Positions 16,101-24,553 of a DNA stretch of 40,984 bases are shown piece after piece (within the stretch, counting starts at the first letter, position 1; each line of letters begins with the position of its first letter). The stretch comes from Clostridia bacterium (GTDB lineage Bacteria; Bacillota; Clostridia; Christensenellales; Aristaeellaceae). Where the stretch lies: the NCBI GenBank assembly GCA_017481825.1, contig JAFUOR010000153.1, positions 1-40,984 on the forward strand, written 5' to 3'. Under the pieces are notes generated by a model that saw only the letters and a list, made by a program, of their open reading frames with translations, did no database searches and was not told the DNA's origin. The position numbers and the translations under genes were made by a program.

Positions 16101-18321
16101 TCGCCGGGATCGCTATGGCATTGCCAGCCGCCGTGCACGGGAGACGCTCCAACTCTATCTGGGCCACGAGCAGCCCGAGGGCGAGCGCGATGCAGCGCTG
16201 CTCCGGTTTGCGGACGAGGTGTGCACGCCGCTGCTCCAGCGCATCATCGATGGCGAAATCCGCCGCGGAGACACTCCGGGCGAGTATTCCCACCTGGTGA
16301 AGGGCGTGACCCGCGTCCATGGTGCGTCCGCCTTTGCGGACATTCTGGCTGCGCTGGGCAAGGACAAGCTCGTCCGCAGCGATGGCTACTACTTCTACGG
16401 TGCAAATGCGAGCAGCCGTACCACGAACCTCTGCCAGCTGCTGATTGCCTGCGTCCCCGAACCAGAGGACACCGCTGAGGGCCTCCGCCAGATGGTGAAG
16501 GCGCGCGGCATCTCCAATCAGCGTCTGATTGAAGCGGCGCTTTACAGCCCGGAATGGATCGGCCTGGTCAGCGAAGCCCTTGATATGCCCGGCTTCCAGT
16601 CTGCCGCGTACTATTTCATGGCCCATATGAACGACGAGTTCGACGATGTGCGCTTTGCCCGGATTGCCCGCTATACACCCCTGTCCGCAGATGAGCTGAA
16701 GAATGGCGCCTTTGACATCGCATGGTTCCGCAGCGCTTACGAGGCCTTGGGCGAAAAGCGGTTCGACATGGTCTACGATGCGGCCAAGTATATCACCTCC
16801 GGCGCCAAGCATGCCCGCGCGCGTAAGTACGCCGATGCCGTCCTTGGCCGTTTTGACCCGGACGCCGTCAAGGCTGAGGTCATCGCCAAGCGCAACAAGG
16901 ATCTGCTGATGGCCTATCCGCTCATCCCTCTGCGCGGGGAAGGCGATGTGCAGGAGCGCTACCTCTATTTACAGCAGTTCCTCAAGGAAAGCCGCTCCTT
17001 CGGCGCCCAGCGTGCTGCCAGCGAGAAGACCAGCGTGGAGATCGCCCTGGCCAACCTCGCCATGAACGCCGGATATTCCGATGCGATGCGTCTGACGCTG
17101 CGCATGGAGACGCGCCTGACGGAGGAAAACAACGCATTGTTCGAGCCCTATGCTATTGATGATGTGACCGTCCGTCTGGCGGTGGATGGACAGGGTGCAG
17201 CGCTTGTCCTTTGCGAAAAGAACGGAAAGCTCCTCAAGAGCATCCCTGCAAAGCTCAAAAAGCATGAGCACATCCTGCGCCTGAACGAGATGAAGAAGCA
17301 GCTTGTTGAGCAGCAGCGCCGTGCCAGACGGATGCTGGAGGAGGCCATGGAAAGCTCCGCCGTCTTCACGGCAGGGGAGATCGCCGCGCTGATGGCCAAC
17401 CCGGTTATCGCGCCGATGCTGGCGAAGGTGGTGTTCCGCCGGGGAGATGGCTTTGGCTTCACCGACGGGCATACCCTGACCGACGCCCAGGGCGCTGCCA
17501 TTCAGCTGGACGCTGCGGATGAAATGATCATCGCCCATCCCTTCCACCTCTGGCAGGCAAAGCAGTGGCTGCCCTTCCAGCAGAAGCTCTTTGCAGACAG
17601 GATCATCCAGCCCTTCCGTCAGGTTTTCCGTGAGCTGTACATCAAGACTCCCGAGGAGGTCGGACGCACCACGTCTCTGCGTTACGCCGGGCATCAATTG
17701 CAGCCTGCGCGCACGCTGGCATGCCTCAAGACCCGACGGTGGATCGCCGATGCGGAGGCGGGGTTGCAGAAGGTCTTCTATCAGGAGAACATCGTGGCCA
17801 CCATCTGGGCGATAGCCGACTGGTTTTCCCCTGCGGATATCGAAGCGCCCACACTGGAGCATGTGGCCTTCCTTGACCGCAAAACAGGCAAGCTCCTGAC
17901 CATCAGCGAGGTGCCGGATATTCTCTTTTCTGAGGTCATGCGTGACGTTGATCTGGCGGTCAGCGTGGCCCACGCAGGCGGCGTCGATCCCGAGAGCAGC
18001 CATTCTACCATCGAGATGCGCGGCGCGCTCCTCGCCTTCACGCTGCCGCTGTTCCGCCTGAGCAACGTGCGCATTGAAAACAGCCATGCCTTCATTGATG
18101 GCCAGCTGGCGAAGTACAGCGTTCATCTGGGTAGCGGCGTGGTGCACCAGCGCGGCGGCACGATGCTCTCCGTGCTGCCTGTTCATTCCCAGCATCGCGG
18201 CAAGCTGTTCCTGCCCTTTGCGGATGACGATCCCAAAACGGCGGAGATCATCTCCAAAGTTCTCCTCTCTGCCGAAGATCAGAAGATCAAGGATCCTACC
18301 ATTCTGGAACAGATTGGATGA
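13123..18321 (+). CDS. Very large DUF4132-family protein with HEAT-like repeats
   Basis: The 1732-residue protein is the longest in the window. The C-terminal third matches the DUF4132 family: REVY-like FRELYIKTPEE (about 1502-1511), then SLRYAGHQL and the conserved FSEVMRDVDL at 1602-1611, with a late YSVHLGSG. Helical segments around residues 490-620 (VRKKALECVKKL, RIAALDMMDQLLRD) look like HEAT-type repeats, which suggests a scaffold for protein binding. No membrane segment, signal peptide or P-loop is seen. GGGAGGA precedes the ATG. The family's role is not established; in E. coli YehI (MolR) is a relative placed near MoxR/VWA genes, which are absent here. Function unknown. Confidence 0.85.
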   Translation: MNIDLDAIRSMMAAALPQSQVVKTDDIAQKKRSAFNRALGKVSPTRQLFLGQYGVRSADTSEYDALCEGLKSGKYAKPSEYVDKWMDWLFGAFIPEAYRQETLDAVDRCLTQPYAVGWSRRSMRAAEHSAYAAKIQQILQHFAKDVLLPYDLHSVLSGSAPEEVQTYLSSSSWQQEHAAMVCRIASALDRGDAQLEAIIRDMLMGDGKAVLMREVICGVLQSSRSDMHELIGKLLLAARLQEGLRQVICENADMGTPGAFMILLKVIEENDLIRFSSVKRAVGTWLGLMTEDSGDLERVSAKSVQLIRQCLADECLREECLSGEDSMALHIALWAIAFQDVRTAVERAWTLAENGTHHQRLTCGYFMNSLNEPEMGSWLSKRIILHFPEELDTLAVYLPGLTPRLLSSMSSAAHYGKRLRLQDYYADAAQARAIYDQLMHARSLVGKQKTFSPCIFPWHSAQINRSDLAGRIVVTAALLEDDALLDEAIALLPECSVDNRDSLLQYCCGTPRTPRQRSVLISAMCDKGEYVRKKALECVKKLRLHAGDYLALEALLRYKYADVRPGIIELLMQQEDEALHATMSRLLADKADEKRIAALDMMDQLLRDGTRTELTERCRPLISDMAEPTAKEKPLLESIRCQLGEKQDEQEPLYTPADCYHPQPVIDKALQGALGTYALYFPDAQLPQELSGKKAGLLKRIMGRGKSTLAQAQEDIASLTECLLGHSNDAVKNWNGEEMLLCNLPHLSNRQQEGGVHLFPVWKNWYEAKMNDPQRLMRACVLINASEEVDWADEVQRAFGTGYHVERLHPAKSTPRTQLCQVLVALVKHFVAAEERHQLALSLLNWLARCVPDKRLWIERSQRSSLGVVAASIMTLPAFSVILTHLTYDCDDSFPSAFNASLLLEESSQRRLRGIYGGQVNPYHTFFSAISQICPTGHVTPSMPLVLRASAQGLISIRAVYAWLFGCRDAQHAMTQLSRLSALHRAQGQQYIDRRDRYGIASRRARETLQLYLGHEQPEGERDAALLRFADEVCTPLLQRIIDGEIRRGDTPGEYSHLVKGVTRVHGASAFADILAALGKDKLVRSDGYYFYGANASSRTTNLCQLLIACVPEPEDTAEGLRQMVKARGISNQRLIEAALYSPEWIGLVSEALDMPGFQSAAYYFMAHMNDEFDDVRFARIARYTPLSADELKNGAFDIAWFRSAYEALGEKRFDMVYDAAKYITSGAKHARARKYADAVLGRFDPDAVKAEVIAKRNKDLLMAYPLIPLRGEGDVQERYLYLQQFLKESRSFGAQRAASEKTSVEIALANLAMNAGYSDAMRLTLRMETRLTEENNALFEPYAIDDVTVRLAVDGQGAALVLCEKNGKLLKSIPAKLKKHEHILRLNEMKKQLVEQQRRARRMLEEAMESSAVFTAGEIAALMANPVIAPMLAKVVFRRGDGFGFTDGHTLTDAQGAAIQLDAADEMIIAHPFHLWQAKQWLPFQQKLFADRIIQPFRQVFRELYIKTPEEVGRTTSLRYAGHQLQPARTLACLKTRRWIADAEAGLQKVFYQENIVATIWAIADWFSPADIEAPTLEHVAFLDRKTGKLLTISEVPDILFSEVMRDVDLAVSVAHAGGVDPESSHSTIEMRGALLAFTLPLFRLSNVRIENSHAFIDGQLAKYSVHLGSGVVHQRGGTMLSVLPVHSQHRGKLFLPFADDDPKTAEIISKVLLSAEDQKIKDPTILEQIG

Positions 18322-18337
18322 TAGGATATGGCGGGGC

Positions 18338-18358
18338 CTGGTTTGTCTATCAAACCAG
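18338..18358 (+). terminator. Hairpin after the DUF4132 gene
   Basis: CTGGTTTG-TCTAT-CAAACCAG is an 8-bp perfect stem 17 bases after the stop, but only TT follows. It may be a weak terminator. Confidence 0.45.
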
Positions 18359-18380
18359 TTGCTCTGGCCTGTATATGAAA

Positions 18381-18418
18381 AGGGAGGGTGTACGATCTTA
18401 TAATCACACACCCTCCCT
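18381..18418. terminator. 11-bp inverted repeat, terminator-like on the minus strand
   Basis: AGGGAGGGTGT and ACACCCTCCCT form an 11-bp stem with a 16-base loop. A TTTT run follows only on the minus strand, where no gene ends. It could be a leftover of a removed gene or a boundary of the AT-richer segment. The region 18422-18652 shows no supported gene. Confidence 0.45.
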
Positions 18419-18652
18419 GCTCTGCTGTCAGCGGCACAAAAGGGATAACATATAAGGCTTTGCAAGAAAAATAGTGTACCAGCAGGGATGCTGCGCGCTC
18501 CTGTTGGAGGCCCGGGAATGGAATGTGGATATCATAACCCGTGTGTCGGACAGCGTGGTGCCTGTGAAAATTGGTACATGAATAGTGCAGTATACGGGGC
18601 TGAAATACGCTGTAATGTTATTGGACTGCCAAGGAATCAGGAGGGCTTTTTC

Positions 18653-19111
18653 ATGGAGAATAACAGGCTTTTGTCAGCAAGTTGCGTTGTTATTCACGAG
18701 GGCTGTGTTTTGCTTGTCAAACACACGTATGGTGCAGTAAAAGGAAAATACTTGATTCCGGGAGGTTTCAGCGAACTGCTGGAAATGCCACAGCGCACAG
18801 CGGAACGCGAAGTGCTCGAAGAAACGAATGTGACAGTTAATGCAGAAAAATTGGTTGCTGTTCGCTTCACAGAAAAGGAAGTGTGGTGTATTTTCAGTGC
18901 TGCTTATGTCTCTGGAACGCCAGCTTCTGACGGCTGTGAGAACGATGAAGCTATCTTTATGCCGGTAGAGGAGGCTCTTGCTTCTGAGTTGGTTGTTGAA
19001 ACGACAAAGGTAATCATTCGTGCCGTACAGCGTGCAGATAAGAGTGGATTAGCGAAAAGCACGTTTGTCAACGGACGTTTTACGAAGGATAATTGGCAGT
19101 TGTTTATATGA
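18653..19111 (+). CDS. Nudix hydrolase, AT-richer than its surroundings
   Basis: The 152-residue protein is a Nudix hydrolase resembling those of the MutT/NADH-pyrophosphatase type. The Nudix box is G38, E44, R52-E53, E56-E57, but the last conserved glycine is replaced by N59. Start at 18653 follows AGGAGG by 9 bases; the longer frame from 18488 has no site. Its codons use many A/T third positions, unlike the GC-rich genes around it, and it is flanked by gene-poor stretches on both sides. Acquisition by transfer is inferred. The substrate is unknown. Confidence 0.83.
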   Translation: MENNRLLSASCVVIHEGCVLLVKHTYGAVKGKYLIPGGFSELLEMPQRTAEREVLEETNVTVNAEKLVAVRFTEKEVWCIFSAAYVSGTPASDGCENDEAIFMPVEEALASELVVETTKVIIRAVQRADKSGLAKSTFVNGRFTKDNWQLFI

Positions 19112-19373
19112 TAAACGAGGGCGCTCCGGCAATCAAACCGAAGCGCCGTATTCATATATGCTTACATCTCCCCCGCCTGCACTCGACAATTCACCTTCTG
19201 ATGAAACCGGGACCTCAGATCATTCTGCGAAAACTGGAGCGGCGGCAGTTGGAAATACGAGCAGATCTGTCTTACAGGGTGTAGCAGTTTTTAAGCGTAC
19301 CATAAACGTCAATGCGGCGGATCATGTCTAAGCGCCTGAGTACCTCCTCGATGGCCTTTTCCATCCTATGGTA

Positions 19374-20540
19374 TCATCGGGCTTCTTGCCTGGACAAAAG
19401 CATGACCGTCTCCACATGTTCCGTGCAAGGAAACATATCCACCGGCACGGCCTTGACCGCCTTATACCCGCCCTTGACCAGGAAGGCGGCGTCCCGGGCG
19501 AGCGTCTCCGGGTTGCAGGAGACGTACACGATGCGCTCGGGCATCAGCGTCAGAACGGAGGAGAGGAACTTCTCGTCGCTGCCGGCGCGGGGAGGGTCCA
19601 TGATGAGCACGTCCAGAGGGAAGCCGTCCCGAGCCATCTTGACCATGAAGCGGCCAGCGTCATCACAGACGAACTTCGCGTTGGTGACGGTGTTCAGGCG
19701 GGCGTTTTCTTTCGCGTCGCGCACGGCGTCGGCGTTCAGCTCCACGCCGATGAGGGATTTCACGCCGTCGGAGGCGCAAAGGCCGATGGTGCCCGTGCCG
19801 CAGTAGGCGTCCAGCAGGGTTTCTCTGCCGGTGAGGGAGGCGTACTCGATGGCCTTGCGGTAGAGCACCTCCGTCTGCTTGGCGTTGACCTGGTAGAAGC
19901 TCTGCGGGCTGATGCGGAAGCGCTTGCCGCACAGCTCATCCTCCATGAAGCCCGGGCCGTAGAGGATGGTTTCCTTCTTGCCCAGCACCATGCTGGTCTC
20001 GCGCTGGTTAAGGTTGAGGACGATGGTGGTGATCTCCGGGTGCTTTTCCACAAGCGCGGCGACGAAAGCCTTCTTTCCCGGAAATTCAAGGGAGGTCGCC
20101 ACCAGCACCACCATGATCTGCCCGGTTTTCTCGCCCGTGCGGATGAGGATATGGCGCAGGAAGCCGCGATGCGTGTACTCGTTGTAGATACGCAGCTTGA
20201 ATTTGGGCAGCATGGCGACAATGGTCTGGATGATGCGGTCGGCGCGCCTGTCCTCAATCAGGCAGCTCCTGACCGGGACAACGCGGTGCGTCCCCATGGC
20301 ATACACGCCGCTGATGGGCGTGCCGCGCTTATCCACCGAGAGCACGGCGTGCACCTTGTTGCGGTAGTGGAAAGGGTTCTCCATGCCGATGATGGGTTCC
20401 ACGGGGCACAGGCCGGAGAGGAGCTGTTCGACCTTCTGCTGCTTATGGCGCAGCTGCTCCTGGTAATTCATCCTGGAGAGCTGGCAGCCGCCGCACCGGG
20501 CAGCCACGGGACAGTTGAAACGCTGTTCGCGGGTGTTCAT
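19374..20540 (-). CDS. 23S rRNA (uracil-C5)-methyltransferase, RlmD/TrmA family
   Basis: The enzyme methylates uridine at C5 in rRNA (U1939 or U747 class) using S-adenosylmethionine. The 388-residue protein has Cys at 10, 16 and 19 (CPVAARCGGC) and probably C93 as [4Fe-4S] ligands, the SAM motif LLDAYCGTGTIGL, the DPPRAG motif, and SCNPETLARD with catalytic C342. It lacks the N-terminal TRAM domain of many relatives, so it is at the short end of the family. AAAGGAG precedes the ATG. It is transcribed divergently from addB. Which uridine it modifies cannot be told. Confidence 0.93.
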   Translation of the reverse strand: MNTREQRFNCPVAARCGGCQLSRMNYQEQLRHKQQKVEQLLSGLCPVEPIIGMENPFHYRNKVHAVLSVDKRGTPISGVYAMGTHRVVPVRSCLIEDRRADRIIQTIVAMLPKFKLRIYNEYTHRGFLRHILIRTGEKTGQIMVVLVATSLEFPGKKAFVAALVEKHPEITTIVLNLNQRETSMVLGKKETILYGPGFMEDELCGKRFRISPQSFYQVNAKQTEVLYRKAIEYASLTGRETLLDAYCGTGTIGLCASDGVKSLIGVELNADAVRDAKENARLNTVTNAKFVCDDAGRFMVKMARDGFPLDVLIMDPPRAGSDEKFLSSVLTLMPERIVYVSCNPETLARDAAFLVKGGYKAVKAVPVDMFPCTEHVETVMLLSRQEAR

Positions 20541-20574
20541 AGGGTGGCTCCTTTATCAATATTGATCCATGGTG

Positions 20575-20603
20575 ATGATAACACGGTTGGCACGGCGCGT
20601 CAA
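20575..20603 (-). promoter_or_regulatory. Promoter of the rRNA methyltransferase gene
   Basis: On the minus strand TTGACG (20603-20598) and TATCAT (20580-20575) are 17 bases apart. It overlaps the divergent addB promoter. Confidence 0.65.
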
Positions 20604-20616
20604 TGTGTGATATAAT
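20587..20616 (+). promoter_or_regulatory. Promoter of addB
   Basis: TTGGCA (20587-20592) and TATAAT (20611-20616) are 18 bases apart, and TGA before the -10 adds an extended element. Its -35 lies inside the promoter of the opposite gene. Confidence 0.7.
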
Positions 20617-20657
20617 AGAAGAAATGATTCTGCTTAGCTGAAAGGAGGAATCCGCCG

Positions 20658-23600
20658 ATGCCTGCTGTGAGGATCTGGGGCGCCCGTGCGGGTCAGCTCC
20701 TGCCGTATTTATTGCCGGAGATCGATGCGTGCCGCAGGCGGGGCGAGCGCGTGATATTGCTCGTGCCGGAGCAGTACACCCTGCAGGCTGAGCGCGAGCT
20801 GGTGGAGGGCCTTGCCCTGCCGGGCCTGATCGATATCGATGTGCTCTCGCCGCGCAGGCTTACGCGCCGCATCCGGGAGTATGGCGGATACAGCGGCCTT
20901 GCGCCTCTGGATGATCGTGGGCGCAGCATGGCCATTGCGCAGGCGCTGACCATTGCCCAGGACGAAATGACGTACTACAAGCGCGTGGCGCTTACGCCGG
21001 GGCTGCCGGACAAGCTGAGCGTGCTGATGGCGGACTTCCAGCGGTCAGGGCTCACGCCGGAGGCGCTGCAGGAGCATGCGGAGAGCAGCGCGAAGGGTGC
21101 CTTCAAGGCCAAGGAGGCCGACCTTGCCCTCATCTGGAAGACGTATCTCGGCGTGATCGAGGGACGCTTTGCGGATGAGACCATGCAGCAGCGGGAGACC
21201 GTCCGCAGGCTGCGTGTGAGCGGTGTGATGGAGGGCGTGCACCTGTTTGTGTACGGCTTTGACGTGCTGCCCCAGCCCTTGTGCGATCTGCTGGCGGAGG
21301 CGGCAGCGATCTGCCCTGGCGTGACTGTCACCATGACCATGGACAGCCGGGAGGCGGCGGATGGTCGAATCTTCCTGACCCAGCGCCGCAGTGCCGCAGA
21401 GCTGATGGAGCGCCTTGGTGAGCGTGATATCGACGTGCAGTGGCGCTATCTGCCTGCGCGGGAGATCGGCCGCAGTCCGGCCCTGTCCCATCTGGAAAAG
21501 CATCTCTTCACTCGGCAGGCCATCCCCTTTGAGGGCGAGAGCAGCGGTGTGATGGTGCATGCCGCTGCTAATCCCTATGCCGAGGCGGCGCATATCGCCC
21601 AAAGGCTGCGTGCCTGGCATGACGAGGGCATGCCCTGGCAGCGCATGGTCGTCTCGATGGCGGAGAGCGCGTCCATGCCGGGCATCCTCTCGGTGACGTT
21701 GAGGGCGGCGGGCATTCCGCATTATGTTGCCCGCAAGGACAGCGCGCTGCGCCACGGCCTGTGTCGTCTGCTGGTGGGGGCGCTGCGGTGCGCGACGGGA
21801 AATTACGCCGTTCAGGATGTTTTCACCATGGCCAAGAGCGGCTTTTCGCCCATCGCCATCGACGAGGCGCATGCGCTGGAGAATTATGCCATCTCTCATG
21901 GCGTCAACCGGAATAAGTGGCTCAAACCCTTCACTCGCGGCGACAATGCCGGGGAGATGGAGGCGCTGCGGGGCAGGCTCGTCGCGCCGGTGGAGGCGCT
22001 GCGGGACAGACTGCGTCAGGCGAAGACCGCCGCGCAGTCCGTGGAGGCGGTGTTTCAGCTCCTGGAGGATGTGCAAGCCTATGAGGCCCTGCTCTCCCGC
22101 GAGGAGGCTCTTTTGCAGCGCGGCATGGCAGCCGAGGCGGCGCAGAATCGCCAGGTGTGGCAAATCGTGATGGATTTGCTGGATCAGCTCCACGCGCTCC
22201 TGGGGGAGCATCGTGCGGCGATGAAGGATATCGCCCGCTTTGTGGAATCGGGCCTGACCGGCGCGGTCATCAGCAGTCTGCCGCCTCAGCCCGATGCGGT
22301 GATGCTGGGCGAGGCGGGCCACCTGATGACCGGGCGCATCGATGCGCTGATCCTCTGCGGCATGCAGGACGGCGTGCTGGGCAGCACCATGGACAGCCTC
22401 ATCACGGAGAACGAGCGCCGTCAGCTTTCCGATGCGATGCACCGAGCCATCGGCCTGACCCGTCAGGAGACGGCTGCCCTGCGCCAGTCGGATTTCTACC
22501 GCACGGTGGCGCTGCCGCGAGAAAGGCTGCTGGTGACCTTCTCTCAGGGTGGGCAGGATGGTACGGCGCTGCGTCCCTCCGGCATGATTGATGACATGAA
22601 GGCGCTTTTTCCGGGCCTTGTGATCACCGGCGGCGTGATGGCGGACGGCATGGATGAGCCGCCCCTGTCGCCCCAGATGGCGCTGGACGGGCTGGCGCTG
22701 CGCCTGCGTGCCATGGCGGAGGGCGAAACGGAGGCCCTTGATCCTGCCTGGGCGGACGCGCTGCGATATCTGTGGCAGAGCCCCGAATGGCATGAGCGCA
22801 TCCGCACGGTGATCGCCAATCTCAACGCGCAGGTCGGACAGGGGAGGCTCACTCTGGAGCAGACGCGGCGACTCTTCACGCAGGACAAGGTGTCCATCAG
22901 CCGCCTGGAGCGCTTTGCGCAATGCCCTTATCAGCACTATGTGGATTATGGTCTCAAGCCTGTCAAGCGCGAGGCCTACGCCTTTGAGGCCAATGATGCG
23001 GGTGATTTCTACCATGCCGCCCTGCAGGGCTATGCCCATGCCGCCATGCAGCGTCCTGACTGGCCGGAGCTGCCGGAGGATGAGGTTGATCGGCTGATGG
23101 ACAGCGTCCTTGCGCCGCTGACGGCGGAATGGGCCGAGGGCCCCCTGGGCGATACCCCCGCACAGCGGTTGCAGGGCGAGCGCTATGTCCGCACGGTGAA
23201 GCGCGCCGCGTGGCTCTTCACCCGGCATGCGAGGAACAGCCGCTTCACCACCATCGGCGAGGAGGTCGTCTTTGGCGAGGAGGGCGGACTGCCTCCGGTG
23301 GTGCTCACCCTGAAGGATGGACGGCGTATTGCCCTGCGCGGCAAGATCGACCGCATCGACCGCTGGCAGGGCGACAAGGGCGTGTATCTGAGGGTGATTG
23401 ACTACAAGTCCAGCAAGCGCGATATTGACCCGACGCGGCTGTGGTACGGCCTGCAGCTCCAGCTGATGCTGTACCTGCAGGCTGCCTCTCAGGGCCTGAA
23501 GGGCGAGGCGGCAGGAGCGTTCTACTTCACGGTCAAGGACCCGATGGTGGACGCCGAGGACGTGAAGGAGGCTGCGGAAAAGGCCATTGCCAAACAGCTG

Positions 23601-23978
23601 CGGCTGGAGGGCGTGATGCTGGCGGATGTGGAGGTCATCGACGCCATGGATGTGGAGCGCGGCCTCTCGCTGGGCAGCATCTTCACGCCCACGGGCAAGC
23701 TTTCCAGCACCGCGCCGGCTTACACGCCCGAGGAGATGCAGGCCCTCCTGGAGCACACCAAAGAGGTGGCCGCCATGCTGGCCGACGGTATGCGGGAGGG
23801 CGATATCTCCGTCAGCCCCGCCGCCATTGGCGACTGGTCGGCCTGCGAGTGGTGCGAGTACGCCGCCGTGTGCGGCATCGACCCGACCATCCCCGGTTGT
23901 ACAAAGCGTGTACTTCCTCGCCTCACCAGGCAGGAATTATTGGGGAAAATGACGAATCAAGAAGATGAACGGACATAA
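20658..23978 (+). CDS. addB: ATP-dependent nuclease subunit B, without a Walker A motif
   Basis: AddB pairs with AddA to process double-strand DNA ends for recombination. The 1106-residue protein has the AddB plan: a helicase-like N-terminal body and a C-terminal RecB-type nuclease with D898, D901 and the DYK at 915-917. The iron-sulfur ligands C756, C1063, C1066 and C1072 (CEWCEYAAVC) are all present. The N-terminal loop, IWGARAGQLLPYLL, lacks the Gly-Lys-Thr of the family's P-loop. No addA follows, as it does in most Firmicutes. AAAGGAGG precedes the ATG by 9 bases. Confidence 0.92.
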   Translation: MPAVRIWGARAGQLLPYLLPEIDACRRRGERVILLVPEQYTLQAERELVEGLALPGLIDIDVLSPRRLTRRIREYGGYSGLAPLDDRGRSMAIAQALTIAQDEMTYYKRVALTPGLPDKLSVLMADFQRSGLTPEALQEHAESSAKGAFKAKEADLALIWKTYLGVIEGRFADETMQQRETVRRLRVSGVMEGVHLFVYGFDVLPQPLCDLLAEAAAICPGVTVTMTMDSREAADGRIFLTQRRSAAELMERLGERDIDVQWRYLPAREIGRSPALSHLEKHLFTRQAIPFEGESSGVMVHAAANPYAEAAHIAQRLRAWHDEGMPWQRMVVSMAESASMPGILSVTLRAAGIPHYVARKDSALRHGLCRLLVGALRCATGNYAVQDVFTMAKSGFSPIAIDEAHALENYAISHGVNRNKWLKPFTRGDNAGEMEALRGRLVAPVEALRDRLRQAKTAAQSVEAVFQLLEDVQAYEALLSREEALLQRGMAAEAAQNRQVWQIVMDLLDQLHALLGEHRAAMKDIARFVESGLTGAVISSLPPQPDAVMLGEAGHLMTGRIDALILCGMQDGVLGSTMDSLITENERRQLSDAMHRAIGLTRQETAALRQSDFYRTVALPRERLLVTFSQGGQDGTALRPSGMIDDMKALFPGLVITGGVMADGMDEPPLSPQMALDGLALRLRAMAEGETEALDPAWADALRYLWQSPEWHERIRTVIANLNAQVGQGRLTLEQTRRLFTQDKVSISRLERFAQCPYQHYVDYGLKPVKREAYAFEANDAGDFYHAALQGYAHAAMQRPDWPELPEDEVDRLMDSVLAPLTAEWAEGPLGDTPAQRLQGERYVRTVKRAAWLFTRHARNSRFTTIGEEVVFGEEGGLPPVVLTLKDGRRIALRGKIDRIDRWQGDKGVYLRVIDYKSSKRDIDPTRLWYGLQLQLMLYLQAASQGLKGEAAGAFYFTVKDPMVDAEDVKEAAEKAIAKQLRLEGVMLADVEVIDAMDVERGLSLGSIFTPTGKLSSTAPAYTPEEMQALLEHTKEVAAMLADGMREGDISVSPAAIGDWSACEWCEYAAVCGIDPTIPGCTKRVLPRLTRQELLGKMTNQEDERT

Positions 23979-24056
23979 CATCCGCTCATCGTACAGCGAT
24001 ACCCGCGGCATCTGGGAAAAAGTTCACCCAAAAAGCAGGAATCTTCTGTACAGGGA

Positions 24057-24085
24057 TTGCATCTTTGACCAAAATGGTTTATAAT
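24057..24085 (+). promoter_or_regulatory. Promoter of the small P-loop gene
   Basis: TTGCAT (24057-24062) and TATAAT (24080-24085) are exactly 17 bases apart, so the gene is transcribed apart from addB. Confidence 0.75.
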
Positions 24086-24125
24086 CAATTCCAGAGATTA
24101 TTCTCACACAAGGAGGCGTTTTCCC

Positions 24126-24536
24126 ATGATTAAGATCATCGCAGGCAAGAAGGGTTCCGGCAAGACCAAGCGGCTCATCGATATGACCAATGATACTGCC
24201 AAGACCTCTGCCAGCAACGTGGTTTTCCTGGATAAGGACAACAGCTACATGTATGAAATCGACCGCGCCGTTCGTTTTGTGAACGTGAATGATTATCACG
24301 TTGCCAGCGCGGAGATGTTCCTGGGCTTCCTGGGCGGCATGCTGGCCAGCAACTATGACATCGGCACCATCTTCGTCGATGCCTTCCTCAAGCTGGTCAA
24401 GATCGACATCACCGAAGCCGACTGGTTCTTCACCTCCCTGGAGGAGTATGGCCAGAAGCATGACGTGACCTTCGTGCTGTCCGTCAGCGCTGATCCCGAG
24501 ACTCTGCCCGATTTCGCGAAGGGCTACATCATCTGA
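24126..24536 (+). CDS. Small P-loop ATP-binding protein
   Basis: The 136-residue protein starts with a Walker A loop, IIAGKKGSGKTKR (G7 to T14). VVFLDKDNSYM and GTIFVDAFLKL are strands ending in acidic residues; the latter could be Walker B. VTFVLSVSADPETLP looks like a final strand and sensor-like turn. AAGGAGG precedes the ATG by 10 bases. It is compact and may be a single-domain ATPase or a regulatory subunit that needs a partner. The function is not known. A terminator follows at 24554-24589, so it is probably monocistronic. Confidence 0.8.
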   Translation: MIKIIAGKKGSGKTKRLIDMTNDTAKTSASNVVFLDKDNSYMYEIDRAVRFVNVNDYHVASAEMFLGFLGGMLASNYDIGTIFVDAFLKLVKIDITEADWFFTSLEEYGQKHDVTFVLSVSADPETLPDFAKGYII

Positions 24537-24553
24537 TTTCGGTTGAACAACTG

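Noticed and set aside
18472-18582. A short open stretch ending in TRVSDSVVPVKIGT
   Set aside because: It could be the tail of a decayed gene, but there is no start, ribosome site or recognised domain.
19272-19364. A 30-residue minus-strand frame downstream of the rRNA methyltransferase (starts MEKAIEEVLRRL)
   Set aside because: It looks like a helical peptide but has no convincing ribosome site and no family; it may be a remnant, so it is not listed as a gene.
21045-23756. A 903-codon open frame on the minus strand inside addB
   Set aside because: Antisense to addB, composed of low-information His/Arg/Leu runs and without a credible start.
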